Of a DNA stretch of 64,000 bases, positions 1-8,647 are shown in pieces. The notes under the pieces were generated by a model, which saw only the letters and a list, made by a program, of their open reading frames with translations, was not told the origin of the DNA and did no database searches. Numbering within the stretch: position 1 is the first letter of the stretch; the number at the start of each line of letters is the position of its first letter. The stretch covers positions 8,370,001-8,434,000 of the forward strand of contig NZ_JAZHRT010000001.1 of the NCBI RefSeq assembly GCF_036924535.1. The letters are read 5' to 3'. This stretch comes from Bradyrhizobium sp. AZCC 2262. GTDB taxonomy: Bacteria > Pseudomonadota > Alphaproteobacteria > Rhizobiales > Xanthobacteraceae. The position numbers and the translations under genes are program-made.

Positions 1-1
1 A

Positions 2-1309
2 CTCGCTGCCGCCAATCTGCCTTCGAGCGCCAAGGCCTTTCGCGCGGTGACCGACGCGTTTGCGAAGCGGCAAGCCAAGGCGATCGTCGCCAAGAAAGAA
101 CAGGACGCGAAACGCCAGCAGATGGAGGAGGCGTCCGCGATGACGGAAGGCGCCGCGCAGGGTCAGGGTACGGGCGAGATAGCGGCAAAGATGGCCGCCG
201 AAGCCGTCCCCGATCCGGGGCGGCCGATCTATCTCGAAGAGGCGCGGATTCGCGTCGCGGCCGCGCTCGGCGCCGAGATCGGTTTTGTCGAGCGTCTGGT
301 CTGGTTCTGGTCCAATCATTTCTGCGTCTCGGCCGACAAGATCCGCAGCATGTCCGGCGCCTATGAGCGCGAGGCGATCCGTCCTCACGTGCTCGGCCGC
401 TTCACCGACCTGTTGCTGGCCACCGAGGGCCATCCGGCGATGCTGTTCTATCTCGACCAGACGGTCTCGATGGGCGCGAACTCGACAGCCGGAATCAACC
501 GCACCCGCGGGCTGAACGAAAATCTCGCGCGCGAGATTCTGGAGCTGCATACGCTGGGCGTGCGGACCGGCTATACCCAGGATGACGTCATCGGCTTCGC
601 CAACATTCTCACCGGATGGACGCTGGTGCCGCCCGGCGACAATCCCGAGCATGGCGGCGAATTCACCTTCAATCCCCGCCTGCACGAGCCCGGCGCGCAG
701 AAGGTATTGGGAAAGTCCTACGAGGACGAAACGGTGGAGCAGGGACGCGCCGTGCTGCGCGATCTCGCCGCCAATCCTGCGACGGCTTCGCATGTGGCAA
801 CCAAGCTGGCCCGCCATTTCGTGGCCGATACGCCGCCGCCTGCGCTGGTGGAGCGGATGGCGAAGGCCTTTCTCGATACCGGCGGCGATCTCAAGCAGGT
901 CACCAAGGTGATGGTCTCGTCCGACGAAGCGTGGACGCAACCGCCGGCCAAACTCAAGCGGCCCGGCGAGTGGGTGGCCGGCATGGTGCGCGCGACCGGG
1001 CTCACGCAGGCCGACCCCACGCGGTACACGGATGGACAGGTCCTGCTCGGCGAACCGCTGTGGCGTCCGCCGTCGCCCAAGGGTTTCCCGGACGATGAAG
1101 CGTCCTGGATCGACGGCATGGGACGGCGGCTCGACGTCGCCAATAATTTCGCCGAGCGCATCGCAGGCAGGACCGATCCCCGGGAGGTCATCGAGACCGT
1201 GCTCGGGTCACAGGTGTCGCCGGAGGTGAAGCAGGCGGTCGGCCGCGCCGAGAGCCGTCAGCAGGCACTCGTGCTGTTGTTCATGTCGACCGAATTCCAG
1301 AGGAGGTGA
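2..1309 (+). CDS. DUF1800 domain-containing protein (5' end outside window)
   Basis: The reading frame is open from base 2, so the true start lies upstream; the GTG at 47 is only an internal candidate. About 435 residues are visible. The middle matches the DUF1800 family as I know it: a conserved block around FVERLVWFWSNHFCVS, then GINRTRGLNENLAREILELH and a GWT motif. Members are usually exported and are encoded next to a DUF1501 protein, as here, where the next start codon lies 2 bases after this stop. No enzymatic activity is established for the family. The N-terminal part seen here is rich in Lys, Gln and Glu. The family call is firm; the function is unknown. Confidence 0.85.
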   Translation, partial: LAAANLPSSAKAFRAVTDAFAKRQAKAIVAKKEQDAKRQQMEEASAMTEGAAQGQGTGEIAAKMAAEAVPDPGRPIYLEEARIRVAAALGAEIGFVERLVWFWSNHFCVSADKIRSMSGAYEREAIRPHVLGRFTDLLLATEGHPAMLFYLDQTVSMGANSTAGINRTRGLNENLAREILELHTLGVRTGYTQDDVIGFANILTGWTLVPPGDNPEHGGEFTFNPRLHEPGAQKVLGKSYEDETVEQGRAVLRDLAANPATASHVATKLARHFVADTPPPALVERMAKAFLDTGGDLKQVTKVMVSSDEAWTQPPAKLKRPGEWVAGMVRATGLTQADPTRYTDGQVLLGEPLWRPPSPKGFPDDEASWIDGMGRRLDVANNFAERIAGRTDPREVIETVLGSQVSPEVKQAVGRAESRQQALVLLFMSTEFQRR

Positions 1310-1311
1310 GC

Positions 1312-2562
1312 ATGAATTTTCGCCACCATCTGCCAACTCGCCGCGAGGCGCTGATCGGCGCCGGCAGCCTGTTCGCGTGGAGCCAGATGCCGAGGCTTGC
1401 ACGCGCCGAGGGTCGTGATCCGCGCATGCTCGTCATTGTGCTCCGGGGCGCGCTCGATGGTCTCGGTGCGGTCGCCCCCGTCGGCGATCCCGACTGGATC
1501 GCCCTGCGCGGCGACCGCGCGCTCGTGCTCGACGGCAAGCCGCCGGCGCTGCCGCTCGACGGCTTCTTCGCGCTCAATCCCGCGATGCCGAACCTGCACC
1601 GGCTCTACAAGGCGCAGCAAGCGACCATCGTGCATGCGATCGCAACGCCCTATCGCGAGCGCTCGCATTTCGACGGCCAGGACGTTCTCGAAAGCGGCAT
1701 CGCGCGGCCCGGCGCCGTCGACACCGGCTGGCTCAACCGCGCGCTGGCCGAGTTGGCGTCGGATGGCCGGGTCGATCCGCGCGGCAGCCGCGTCCTTGGC
1801 GTGGGCTCCGTGACGCCGCTGGTGGTCCGCGGCCGCGCGCCGGTGCTGTCATGGGTGCCGCAAAAATTGTTGCCGGCCAACGAGGACACCCAGGCCCGGC
1901 TGCTTGATCTCTACAAGCATACCGACCCGAAACTGGCCGTCGCGCTCGAGGCAAGGGTGCGTCTGGCGGCGCTTGGCGCCACCGGACCATCGGATGCCGC
2001 CATGGTCGACGGTGCTGCGCTTGCGGCTCCCGGCATCGCCGGGGTGCGGGCCTATTTTGCGGAAGCCGCCGGTACCGCGGCCCGCTTTCTCGCCAAGCCC
2101 GACGGCCCGCGGGTCGGTGCGGTCGGCTTCATCGGCTGGGACACCCACATCAACGAGGGTGCGGCGTCCGGTCAGCTCGCCAATCTCTTGGGGGCGCTCG
2201 ACGGCGCGCTGGCGGCCATCGAGACCAACATGGGTGACGCCTGGCGCGAGACAGTGGTCGCCGTCATCACCGAGTTCGGACGCACCGCGCGCATCAACGG
2301 CACCAACGGAACCGACCACGGCACCGGCACGGTGGCGTTTCTCGCCGGCGGCGCCTTGCGGGGCGGGCGCGTGGTCGCCGACTGGCCGGGACTGAAGCAA
2401 GCCCAGCTCTATGAGGAACGCGACCTCAAACCCACGACCGATCTGCGCGCCGTGCTCAAGGGCCTGCTCCGCGATCATCTGAGAGTCGACGAGCCTGCGC
2501 TCGCAAGCACCGTGTTTCCCGACAGCATCGGCGTCGCGCCGATTGCGGGTCTGTTTGGTTAG
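1312..2562 (+). CDS. DUF1501 domain-containing protein with Tat signal
   Basis: The protein has 416 residues. ATG 1312 was chosen because AGGAGG at 1301-1306 stands 5 bases before it; a GTG at 1306 overlaps the previous stop and is less likely. The N terminus has a twin-arginine signal (R10-R11 in TRREALIGAG, a hydrophobic stretch, then ARA), so export in folded form is expected. The body matches DUF1501, a family distantly related to sulfatase/alkaline-phosphatase folds: VIVLRGALDGLG near the N terminus, WDTHINEG, and TEFGRTARINGTNGTDHG with possible metal-binding Asp and His. It forms a two-gene unit with the DUF1800 gene. The substrate is unknown. Confidence 0.88.
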   Translation: MNFRHHLPTRREALIGAGSLFAWSQMPRLARAEGRDPRMLVIVLRGALDGLGAVAPVGDPDWIALRGDRALVLDGKPPALPLDGFFALNPAMPNLHRLYKAQQATIVHAIATPYRERSHFDGQDVLESGIARPGAVDTGWLNRALAELASDGRVDPRGSRVLGVGSVTPLVVRGRAPVLSWVPQKLLPANEDTQARLLDLYKHTDPKLAVALEARVRLAALGATGPSDAAMVDGAALAAPGIAGVRAYFAEAAGTAARFLAKPDGPRVGAVGFIGWDTHINEGAASGQLANLLGALDGALAAIETNMGDAWRETVVAVITEFGRTARINGTNGTDHGTGTVAFLAGGALRGGRVVADWPGLKQAQLYEERDLKPTTDLRAVLKGLLRDHLRVDEPALASTVFPDSIGVAPIAGLFG

Positions 2563-2582
2563 TCAATCGAGGAGATAAAGCC

Positions 2583-2924
2583 GTGAAGAGGAAGTCTGCC
2601 ATGAAGTCGCTAGCCATCGTCCTGTCGCTCGCCATTTCCGCCATCGTGCTGCCGTCTGGATTTACGACGGCGTCAGCCAGCAAGATGAACGGCAAATGTT
2701 GCCAGTCATCCGACGGCGGCCGCTCCTATCGCTACCGGATGGCGATGCGGCGGGCCGCGATCCCGCATACCTGCAGCGCCTATGCCGCCTCCTGCATTCA
2801 CAATTCCAGCACACGGCCGGACCGCTCGCAAATGTGCGGCGACGCAAAATCGCAATGCCTGCAGACCGGGCTTTATGTCGGCCCCTACAGCGGCAGGCAC
2901 TTCGCCGGAATGCAGAAGATGTAA
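2583..2924 (+). CDS. Small exported Cys-rich hypothetical protein
   Basis: This 113-residue protein starts at GTG 2583, with GGAG about 8 bases upstream; ATG 2601 is an alternative. Residues 1-33 look like a Sec signal peptide (basic start, hydrophobic core, cleavage near TASAS). The mature part has six cysteines in three pairs (KCC, CSAYAASC, CGDAKSQC), which suggests three disulfides in the periplasm or outside. It lies 20 bases after the DUF1501 gene and could be co-transcribed. I do not recognise a family with confidence. Confidence 0.6.
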   Translation: MKRKSAMKSLAIVLSLAISAIVLPSGFTTASASKMNGKCCQSSDGGRSYRYRMAMRRAAIPHTCSAYAASCIHNSSTRPDRSQMCGDAKSQCLQTGLYVGPYSGRHFAGMQKM

Positions 2925-3638
2925 CGGCCTCGCGCAAATTGGCCCGATGTCTCCTGCTTCCGCATCCCGGCGTTTCCTATGTCGATACTCACAGGCCGCG
3001 AGCTCGAATTCCTCACCAGCTTGAATGGCAGCTGGGCGAGGCTCTATCGCAACGAGCTCGCGCGTCTCCTGCATAAGGTTGACGACCGATGCGACGCCCA
3101 CCACGAAACCCATTCCATCATTCGGATCTCGGCGGCGCCTTCCTCGCCTTCGCACCGAAGTTCTGCGACGACGACGACGTAACACGCGGACCGTTGTCGG
3201 ACGACCACCTGCCTTACCCGACGCGCCATCAGCGGTCGTCCATTCTCTCGCTGCTGATCGATGCGCTGCGCTATCGCAGGCATCATCCGGTGGCACGGCC
3301 GACCATCGCCATCCCCGCCAAGCCGGACGCGGGCAAGGATTCGTAAGGCCGTCGTGAGGATCGCGCTGGTCGATGTAGGATGGGTAGAGCGAGGCGAAAC
3401 CCATCGCCGCCAACGCAAGTTCAGTCGTCGTCACCCGCGCAGGCGGGTGATCCAGTATTCCAGAGACGTCACTGATTGAACTGATAGGCCGCGGCGTACT
3501 GGATCCCCGCCTGCGCGGGGATGACAGTTGTATATGTGTCGCTATTTTTTCGTCGCTGCGAGCGCAGCGAAGCAATCCATCCATCCCCGCGACGAGGCAG
3601 CTATCGCTTTGCTCCACCCATCCCACAGGATTGGCGTA
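2925..3638. other. Gene-poor gap with repeats and weak coding traces
   Basis: This 714-base gap holds no gene I can support. Two short plus-strand frames look slightly protein-like: 2979-3182, whose first 48 residues read naturally, and 3089-3346, which follows in another frame. Together they might be a decayed small gene, but neither has a good ribosome binding site. The right half is repeat DNA: a palindromic element at 3430-3526 appears to sit inside an older interrupted repeat whose halves lie near 3376-3410 and 3600-3633. A fragment matching the GCGAAGCAATCCAT repeat type lies near 3555-3580. Confidence 0.5.
3430..3526. repeat. Two-hairpin palindromic repeat
   Basis: The left end reads TCACCCGC..GCGGGTGATCCAGTA and the right end TACTGGATCCCCGC..GCGGGGATGA. 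Each end folds on itself and the two ends are inverted repeats of each other. The stem pairs differ between the ends (CACCCGC with GCGGGTG, TCCCCGC with GCGGGGA) yet stay paired. It resembles the 7617-type elements in design but differs in sequence. Confidence 0.7.
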
Positions 3639-6434
3639 TCACGCCGCCGGCTGCGCGACGTCGTCTTCGCTGGCAAGCAGATGAATCAGTGCGCTCTTGA
3701 TCGCAGCCTGCCGGGTTGGCGCGTTGATCTGGGCGCCGAGCAAATCTGTCACGTAGAACACGTCGCGGGCGCGTTCGCCGAAGGTCGCGACATGGGCGGA
3801 GGCAATGTTGAGGTTGAGCTTCGAGATCGCGGTCGTCAGTTGATACAAAAGGCCCGGACGGTCGAGGCCGGAGACCTCGATCACGGTGTAGCGGTCCGAC
3901 CACTGGTTGTTGATGGTGACCTCCGGCTCGACCACGAAAGCGCGCACCTTGCCGCGGTTGGCGGCCTTGCGGGCCACCACTTCGGGCAGCCGCAGCTTGC
4001 CTTCGAGCACCTGCTCGATCATCTCGCCGATGCGGGTGGCGCGGCGTCCCTCGTCCTCGTCGCGATCGTACTCCCTGGAGATGGCGATGGTATCGAGCGC
4101 GCGGCCGTCGGTGGTCGTGTAGATCTGCGCGTCGACGATGTTGGCGCCGGCGGAGGCGCAGGCGCCCGCAATGATCGACAGCAGCCACGGATGGTCGGTC
4201 GCCAGTATCGTCAGTTCGGTGACGGCGCGTGCCTCGTCGAAGCCGACATTGATCGCGAGCTGATGCCCGGCCTGTTCGCTGGCGCGGATGAAACGCGCCT
4301 GGCGAATCTTGCGTTGCAGGTCGACCTTGAGCCAGTAGGCGGGATAGTGCCGCCCGATATAGGCGTTGAGTTCAGCGTCCGGCCATTCGGTGAAGGCGGC
4401 GCGGAATTCGGATTGCGCCACGGCGATGCGCTGCGCGCGGTTCACTTCCGAGAAGCCGCCGGTCAGGACCGGCTCGGTCTCGTAATACAGCGTGCGCAGC
4501 AACTGCGCCTTCCAGCCGTTCCACACGCCGGGCCCGACGCCCCGGATGTCGGCGGTGGTCAGGATGGTCAACAGCTTCATCTGCTCGACGGATTGCACGA
4601 CGGCGGCAAAATTCTCGATCGTCTTGCGGTCGGAGAGGTCGCGCGACTGCGCCACCGTCGACATTGTGAGGTGCTCTTCGATCAGCCACGCCACCAGCTC
4701 GGTATCGGCGGCGTTGAAGCCGAGCCGCGGGCACAGCCGCCGCGCCACCCTGGCGCCCGCGATCGAGTGATCCTCCGGCCGGCCCTTGGCGACGTCGTGC
4801 AGCAGCGTGGTGATGTAGATCACCGCGCGATGCTCGGGGCGGATCTTGCGGAACAGGTCGCTCGCGACCGTGAACTCGTCATTGCCGCCGCGCTCGATCT
4901 CCTGCAGGTGGCCGATGCAGCGGATCAGATGCTCGTCCACCGTATAATGGTGGTACATGTTGAACTGCATCATCGACACGATCTTGCCGAAGGCGCGGAT
5001 GAAGTGACCGAGCACGCCGGTCTCGTTCATGCGCCGCAGCACGGTCTCCGCGTTATCGGACGTCAGGATCTCCATGAACAGCCGGTTGGCTTCCGGATTT
5101 TCACGAAGCTGGGAGTTCACCAGTTTCAGCGAGCGCGTCACCGTGCGCATCGCGTCGGGCTGGAAGGCGAGGTTGTGCTTCTGCGCGAGCTGGAAGATCC
5201 GGATCAAATTGACCGGGTCGTGCTTGAAGACGTCGGGCGCGGCGAGATTGATGCGGTTGTTGTCGATGATGAAGTCGTCGCTGTCGGGCACCCGTCGCCG
5301 CTTGATGCCCGGCCGCAGCCGCGCCACCATGCGGCTCAGCACCGGTGCAGGCTTGGCCTGCTCGTCTTCCAGCTTGGCGCACAGGATCGCGGTCAGATCG
5401 CCGACGTCCTTGGCGACCAGGAAGTAGTGCTTCATGAAGCGTTCGACATCCTGCATGCCGGGATGCGAGGTGTAGCCGAGCCTCACCGCGATCTCGCGCT
5501 GCATGTCGAACGACAGCCGCTCTTCGGCGCGCCCGGAGACGAAATGCAAATTGCAACGGACCGACCACAGGAAGTCGGCGCAGCGGCGAAAGGTGCGGTA
5601 TTCCTGCGCGTCGAACACGCCGCGCTCGACCAGCTCGTCGGTCTCGCGCACGCGGTAGACGTATTTGGCGATCCAGAACAGGGTGTGCAGGTCGCGCAAG
5701 CCCCCCTTGCCGTCCTTGACGTTGGGCTCGACCAGATAGCGCGATTGCCCGGCGCGACGGTGGCGTTCCTCGCGCTCGGCAAGCTTGGCGGTGACGAATT
5801 CGGAAGCGGTGCCCTGCACGACGTCCTTGTCGAAGCGCGCGACCAGTTCGTCATAGAGCGGCTGGTCGCCGGTCAGAAACCGCGTCTCCAGGATCGCGGT
5901 GCGGATCGTCATGTCGCCGCGCGCCTGGCGGATACATTCGTCGACCGAGCGCGTGGCGTGGCCGACCTTCAACCCCATGTCCCACAGGCAATAGAGAATG
6001 GCTTCCGCGACCTGCTCGCCCCAGGCGGTCTGCTTGTAGGGCAGAATAAACAGCAGATCGATATCGGATTCCGGCGCCATCAGGCCGCGGCCGTAACCGC
6101 CGGTGGCCACCACCGCCATGCGCTCGGCGCCGGAGGGTACGTGCGAGCGATAGAGATGGCGTGTGGCCGCGGAGTAGAGAATGCGGATGATTTCGTCCTG
6201 CATGAAGCACAGCCGCTCCGCGCAGCGGCGGCCGTGGCGATCCTTCAGCAGCACGTCCTGCGCGGTCGCGCGCGCCGCGATCATCTCGGCCTTCAGGAGT
6301 TGGGCCAGCGCCGAGCGAAACACGTCCTCGCGGCCGGCATGTTTTTCGGCCAGCGCATCGACTGCCGCGGTGATCCGCGCGGTATCGAAACGTTCATCCG
6401 CTCCGGAGCGGTCCTCGGTCACGACGCTATCCAT
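3639..6434 (-). CDS. glnD: [Protein-PII] uridylyltransferase / uridylyl-removing enzyme
   Basis: This 931-residue protein senses nitrogen status by adding UMP to, or removing it from, PII signal proteins (GlnB/GlnK) according to glutamine level. Visible domains, in order: a nucleotidyltransferase core with GGYGRG at 112-117 and the metal-binding DID at 124-126; a helical GlnE-like region; an HD hydrolase domain with LLHDVAKGRPEDHS near residue 545; and two C-terminal ACT domains starting near 740 (ATDHPWLLSIIAG) and 850 (GLDRPGLLYQL). The length fits rhizobial GlnD. All key motifs are intact. It is transcribed away from the ABC importer genes and has no same-strand neighbour close by, so it is probably monocistronic. 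Confidence 0.97.
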   Translation of the reverse strand: MDSVVTEDRSGADERFDTARITAAVDALAEKHAGREDVFRSALAQLLKAEMIAARATAQDVLLKDRHGRRCAERLCFMQDEIIRILYSAATRHLYRSHVPSGAERMAVVATGGYGRGLMAPESDIDLLFILPYKQTAWGEQVAEAILYCLWDMGLKVGHATRSVDECIRQARGDMTIRTAILETRFLTGDQPLYDELVARFDKDVVQGTASEFVTAKLAEREERHRRAGQSRYLVEPNVKDGKGGLRDLHTLFWIAKYVYRVRETDELVERGVFDAQEYRTFRRCADFLWSVRCNLHFVSGRAEERLSFDMQREIAVRLGYTSHPGMQDVERFMKHYFLVAKDVGDLTAILCAKLEDEQAKPAPVLSRMVARLRPGIKRRRVPDSDDFIIDNNRINLAAPDVFKHDPVNLIRIFQLAQKHNLAFQPDAMRTVTRSLKLVNSQLRENPEANRLFMEILTSDNAETVLRRMNETGVLGHFIRAFGKIVSMMQFNMYHHYTVDEHLIRCIGHLQEIERGGNDEFTVASDLFRKIRPEHRAVIYITTLLHDVAKGRPEDHSIAGARVARRLCPRLGFNAADTELVAWLIEEHLTMSTVAQSRDLSDRKTIENFAAVVQSVEQMKLLTILTTADIRGVGPGVWNGWKAQLLRTLYYETEPVLTGGFSEVNRAQRIAVAQSEFRAAFTEWPDAELNAYIGRHYPAYWLKVDLQRKIRQARFIRASEQAGHQLAINVGFDEARAVTELTILATDHPWLLSIIAGACASAGANIVDAQIYTTTDGRALDTIAISREYDRDEDEGRRATRIGEMIEQVLEGKLRLPEVVARKAANRGKVRAFVVEPEVTINNQWSDRYTVIEVSGLDRPGLLYQLTTAISKLNLNIASAHVATFGERARDVFYVTDLLGAQINAPTRQAAIKSALIHLLASEDDVAQPAA

Positions 6435-6579
6435 GATCTATCCCGATATCGGACGGCGCGGGGGCTGTCACTGATGATTGTGGGGCAACAGCAGTTCTAT
6501 GCTGGATTTCGATCCGTTTGGGTAAAGCCGTGCTCACCACGGCCCGCTGCCGGCACGTATTTTCTTGTTGCGTTGCCGA

Positions 6580-6601
6580 ATAACTTATTGAAAATAATTA
6601 T
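6580..6601. promoter_or_regulatory. AT-rich imperfect inverted repeat upstream of ABC importer
   Basis: In an otherwise GC-rich region, ATAACTTATT (6580-6589) is followed 3 bases later by AATAATTAT (6593-6601), an imperfect inverted repeat ending 28 bases before the substrate-binding protein start. The location suits a promoter or regulator site. No regulator gene is adjacent, so the assignment is inference only. Confidence 0.3.
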
Positions 6602-6628
6602 GTTTCTTACGGCATCAAGGGAGGGACC

Positions 6629-7603
6629 ATGCCCAGGATTTCACGGCGCGCACTGGCTGCAATCATCGCGGTCTCGACCTTGCTGCCCGGCGCGGCTTTT
6701 GCCGCCGACGCGCTCAAGGAGATTCGCATCGACTGGGCGACCTACAATCCCGTGTCGATGGTCCTCAAGCAGAAGGGATTGCTGGAGAAGGAATTCGCCA
6801 AGGACGGCATCAGCGTGGTCTGGGTGCAGTCGGCCGGTTCCAACAAGGCGCTCGAATTCCTCAACGCCGGCTCGATCGATTTCGGATCGACCGCGGGCTC
6901 GGCGGCGCTGGTCGCCAGGATCAACGGCAACCCGATCAAGTCGGTCTACGTCTATTCGCGCCCCGAATGGACCGCGCTGGTGGCAGCCAAGGATTCCAAG
7001 ATCGCGTCCGTTGCCGATCTCAAGGGCAAGCGCGTTGCAGTGACGCGCGGCACCGATCCGCACATCTTCCTGGTGCGCGCGCTGCTCGGCGCCGGTCTGA
7101 CGGAAAAGGACATCACCCCGGTGCTGCTGCAGCATGCCGACGGCAAGACCGCGCTGATCCGCGGCGATGTCGATGCCTGGGCCGGTCTCGATCCGATGAT
7201 GGCGCAGGCCGAAGTCGAGGAGGGCGCAAAGCTGTTCTTCCGCAAGGCCGACGCCAACACCTGGGGCATCCTCAATGTGCGCGAGCAGTTTCTGAAGGAT
7301 TATCCGGACGCCGTCCGCCGCGTGCTCGCGGTGTACGAGGAAGCGCGCAAATATTCGCTGGCCAATTACGACGACCTGAAGAAGACCTTCATCGGCGTGA
7401 CGAAGCTGCCGGAAGCGGTCGTCGACAAGCAGCTCAAGGAGCGCACCGAGCTGACCCACAGCCGGCTTGGCGCCCCGCAGCGCGAATCCATCCTCGCCGC
7501 GGGCCTCGCTTTGCAGCAGGCCGGCGTCGTCGACGCCAAGGTCGACGTGAAGGCGACGCTGGACGCACTGATCGACGATCAGGTCCCGCTGCCGACGAAT
7601 TGA
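6629..7603 (+). CDS. ABC transporter substrate-binding protein, SsuA/TauA type
   Basis: This 324-residue periplasmic binding protein has a clear signal peptide (MPRISRR, hydrophobic core, AFAAD cleavage near residue 25). It has the NMT1/SsuA-type features KGLLEKEF, GSNKALEFLNAGSIDFGSTAGSAA and LKGKRVAVTRGTDPHIFLVRAL, typical of proteins that capture aliphatic sulfonates, taurine or nitrate-like anions. It starts after a GGGAGG Shine-Dalgarno. The permease and ATPase genes follow on the same strand, separated by a repeat at 7617-7735. The sulfonate substrate is inferred from family likeness; no desulfonating monooxygenase (ssuD, tauD) lies beside it. Confidence 0.88.
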   Translation: MPRISRRALAAIIAVSTLLPGAAFAADALKEIRIDWATYNPVSMVLKQKGLLEKEFAKDGISVVWVQSAGSNKALEFLNAGSIDFGSTAGSAALVARINGNPIKSVYVYSRPEWTALVAAKDSKIASVADLKGKRVAVTRGTDPHIFLVRALLGAGLTEKDITPVLLQHADGKTALIRGDVDAWAGLDPMMAQAEVEEGAKLFFRKADANTWGILNVREQFLKDYPDAVRRVLAVYEEARKYSLANYDDLKKTFIGVTKLPEAVVDKQLKERTELTHSRLGAPQRESILAAGLALQQAGVVDAKVDVKATLDALIDDQVPLPTN

Positions 7604-7616
7604 GGCAAGTATCGGT

Positions 7617-7735
7617 GTCGTCCCTGCGTTCGCAGGGACCCATACGCCGCGGCCGTCATTGTAGTTCTCGACGACAATCACCTTCCTTCGTTACCAAGGC
7701 CGGTGGCTATGGGTCCCTGCGTTCGCAGGGACGAC
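7617..7735. repeat. Two-hairpin repeat, copy 1
   Basis: The ends are inverted copies of GTCGTCCCTGCG..CGCAGGGACCCATA, and each end is itself a hairpin (TCCCTGCG TT CGCAGGGA, stem T-A at the variable pair). It lies between the binding-protein and permease genes of one ABC operon, where a transcript hairpin could lower downstream expression. Related copies are at 10016, 40077, 42701 and 61750. Confidence 0.85.
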
Positions 7736-7795
7736 GATGGATAGAGACGTGATCGACCCTCCACCTTGCAATCCCGCGCGAGAAGCGTTCTTGCT

Positions 7796-8647
7796 ATGGC
7801 CATGACCGTCGAACTCCCCGCGCTGGAACGGACCGATGCGATTGCCTCGCAGCAATCTCCTGCGAGGCTACGCCGCTACGCACGGCCGGCGCTCGGGCTG
7901 TTGCTGCCGGTCGGGCTCACGATCCTCTGGGAAGTCGTGGTCGGGCTCGGCTATTCCAACGGCCGGCTGGTGCCGCCGCCGACGAAGATTTTTGCCACTG
8001 TGATGGAACTGGCGCGAAGCGGCGAGCTCACGCGCCATGTCACCGCGACGGTGACGCGCGTTGCCGCCGGCTTCGGCCTTGGCGTCGCCGCCGGAACCAT
8101 TTTTGGCGCAATCTCCGGCTATTGGGGCCTGGCGCGGCAGTTGCTCGACCCGACCGTGCAGGCGCTGCGCGCGATTCCCTCGATCGCCTGGGTGCCGCTG
8201 TTCATCCTGTGGCTCGGCATTTTCGAAACGTCCAAGATCGCGCTGATCGCGGTCGGCGTGTTCTTCCCGGTCTATCTCGGGGTGATGGGCGCGATCCTTT
8301 CCGTCGATCGCAAGATCGTCGAGGTCGGCCGCATTTTCCGCCTCTCCGGTCCGGCGATGATCCGCCGCATCCTGCTGCCCGCGGTGCTGCCGGCCTATGT
8401 CGTCGCGTTGCGTGTGGGGCTTGGCCTGGGCTGGATGTTCGTCGTCGCCGCCGAATTCATGGGGGCCTCCGAAGGGCTCGGCTATCTCCTGATCGACGGC
8501 CAGCAGCTCGGCAAGCCAGCGCAGATCGTGGCGGCGATCGTGATCTTTGCGATCCTCGGCAAGACCACCGACTGGCTGATCGAAATCGCCACCGCGCCCT
8601 TGCTGCGCTGGCAGGATGCGTTCGGCCGCCAGAGCGGAGCCGCCTGA
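7796..8647 (+). CDS. ABC transporter permease, SsuC type
   Basis: The protein has 283 residues counted from ATG 7796, chosen over an upstream TTG (7766) because GAGAAG lies about 10 bases before it; ATG 7802 is also possible. It is an inner-membrane permease with about six hydrophobic segments. The ATPase-docking (EAA-type) region shows in the IVEVGRIFRLSGPAMIRRIL stretch, with IPSIAWVPLFILWLGI just before it, a hallmark of SsuC/TauC/NrtB permeases. Its stop overlaps the ATPase start by one base (TGATG at 8645-8649), indicating translational coupling. Confidence 0.92.
   Translation: MAMTVELPALERTDAIASQQSPARLRRYARPALGLLLPVGLTILWEVVVGLGYSNGRLVPPPTKIFATVMELARSGELTRHVTATVTRVAAGFGLGVAAGTIFGAISGYWGLARQLLDPTVQALRAIPSIAWVPLFILWLGIFETSKIALIAVGVFFPVYLGVMGAILSVDRKIVEVGRIFRLSGPAMIRRILLPAVLPAYVVALRVGLGLGWMFVVAAEFMGASEGLGYLLIDGQQLGKPAQIVAAIVIFAILGKTTDWLIEIATAPLLRWQDAFGRQSGAA

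Noticed and set aside
3528..7043. Very long plus-strand open frame (1171 codons) opposite glnD
   Set aside because: It is the antisense shadow of glnD: high-GC codon bias keeps the opposite strand free of stops. The translation is rich in His, Arg, Asp and Gln with no domains, while the minus strand encodes an intact GlnD.
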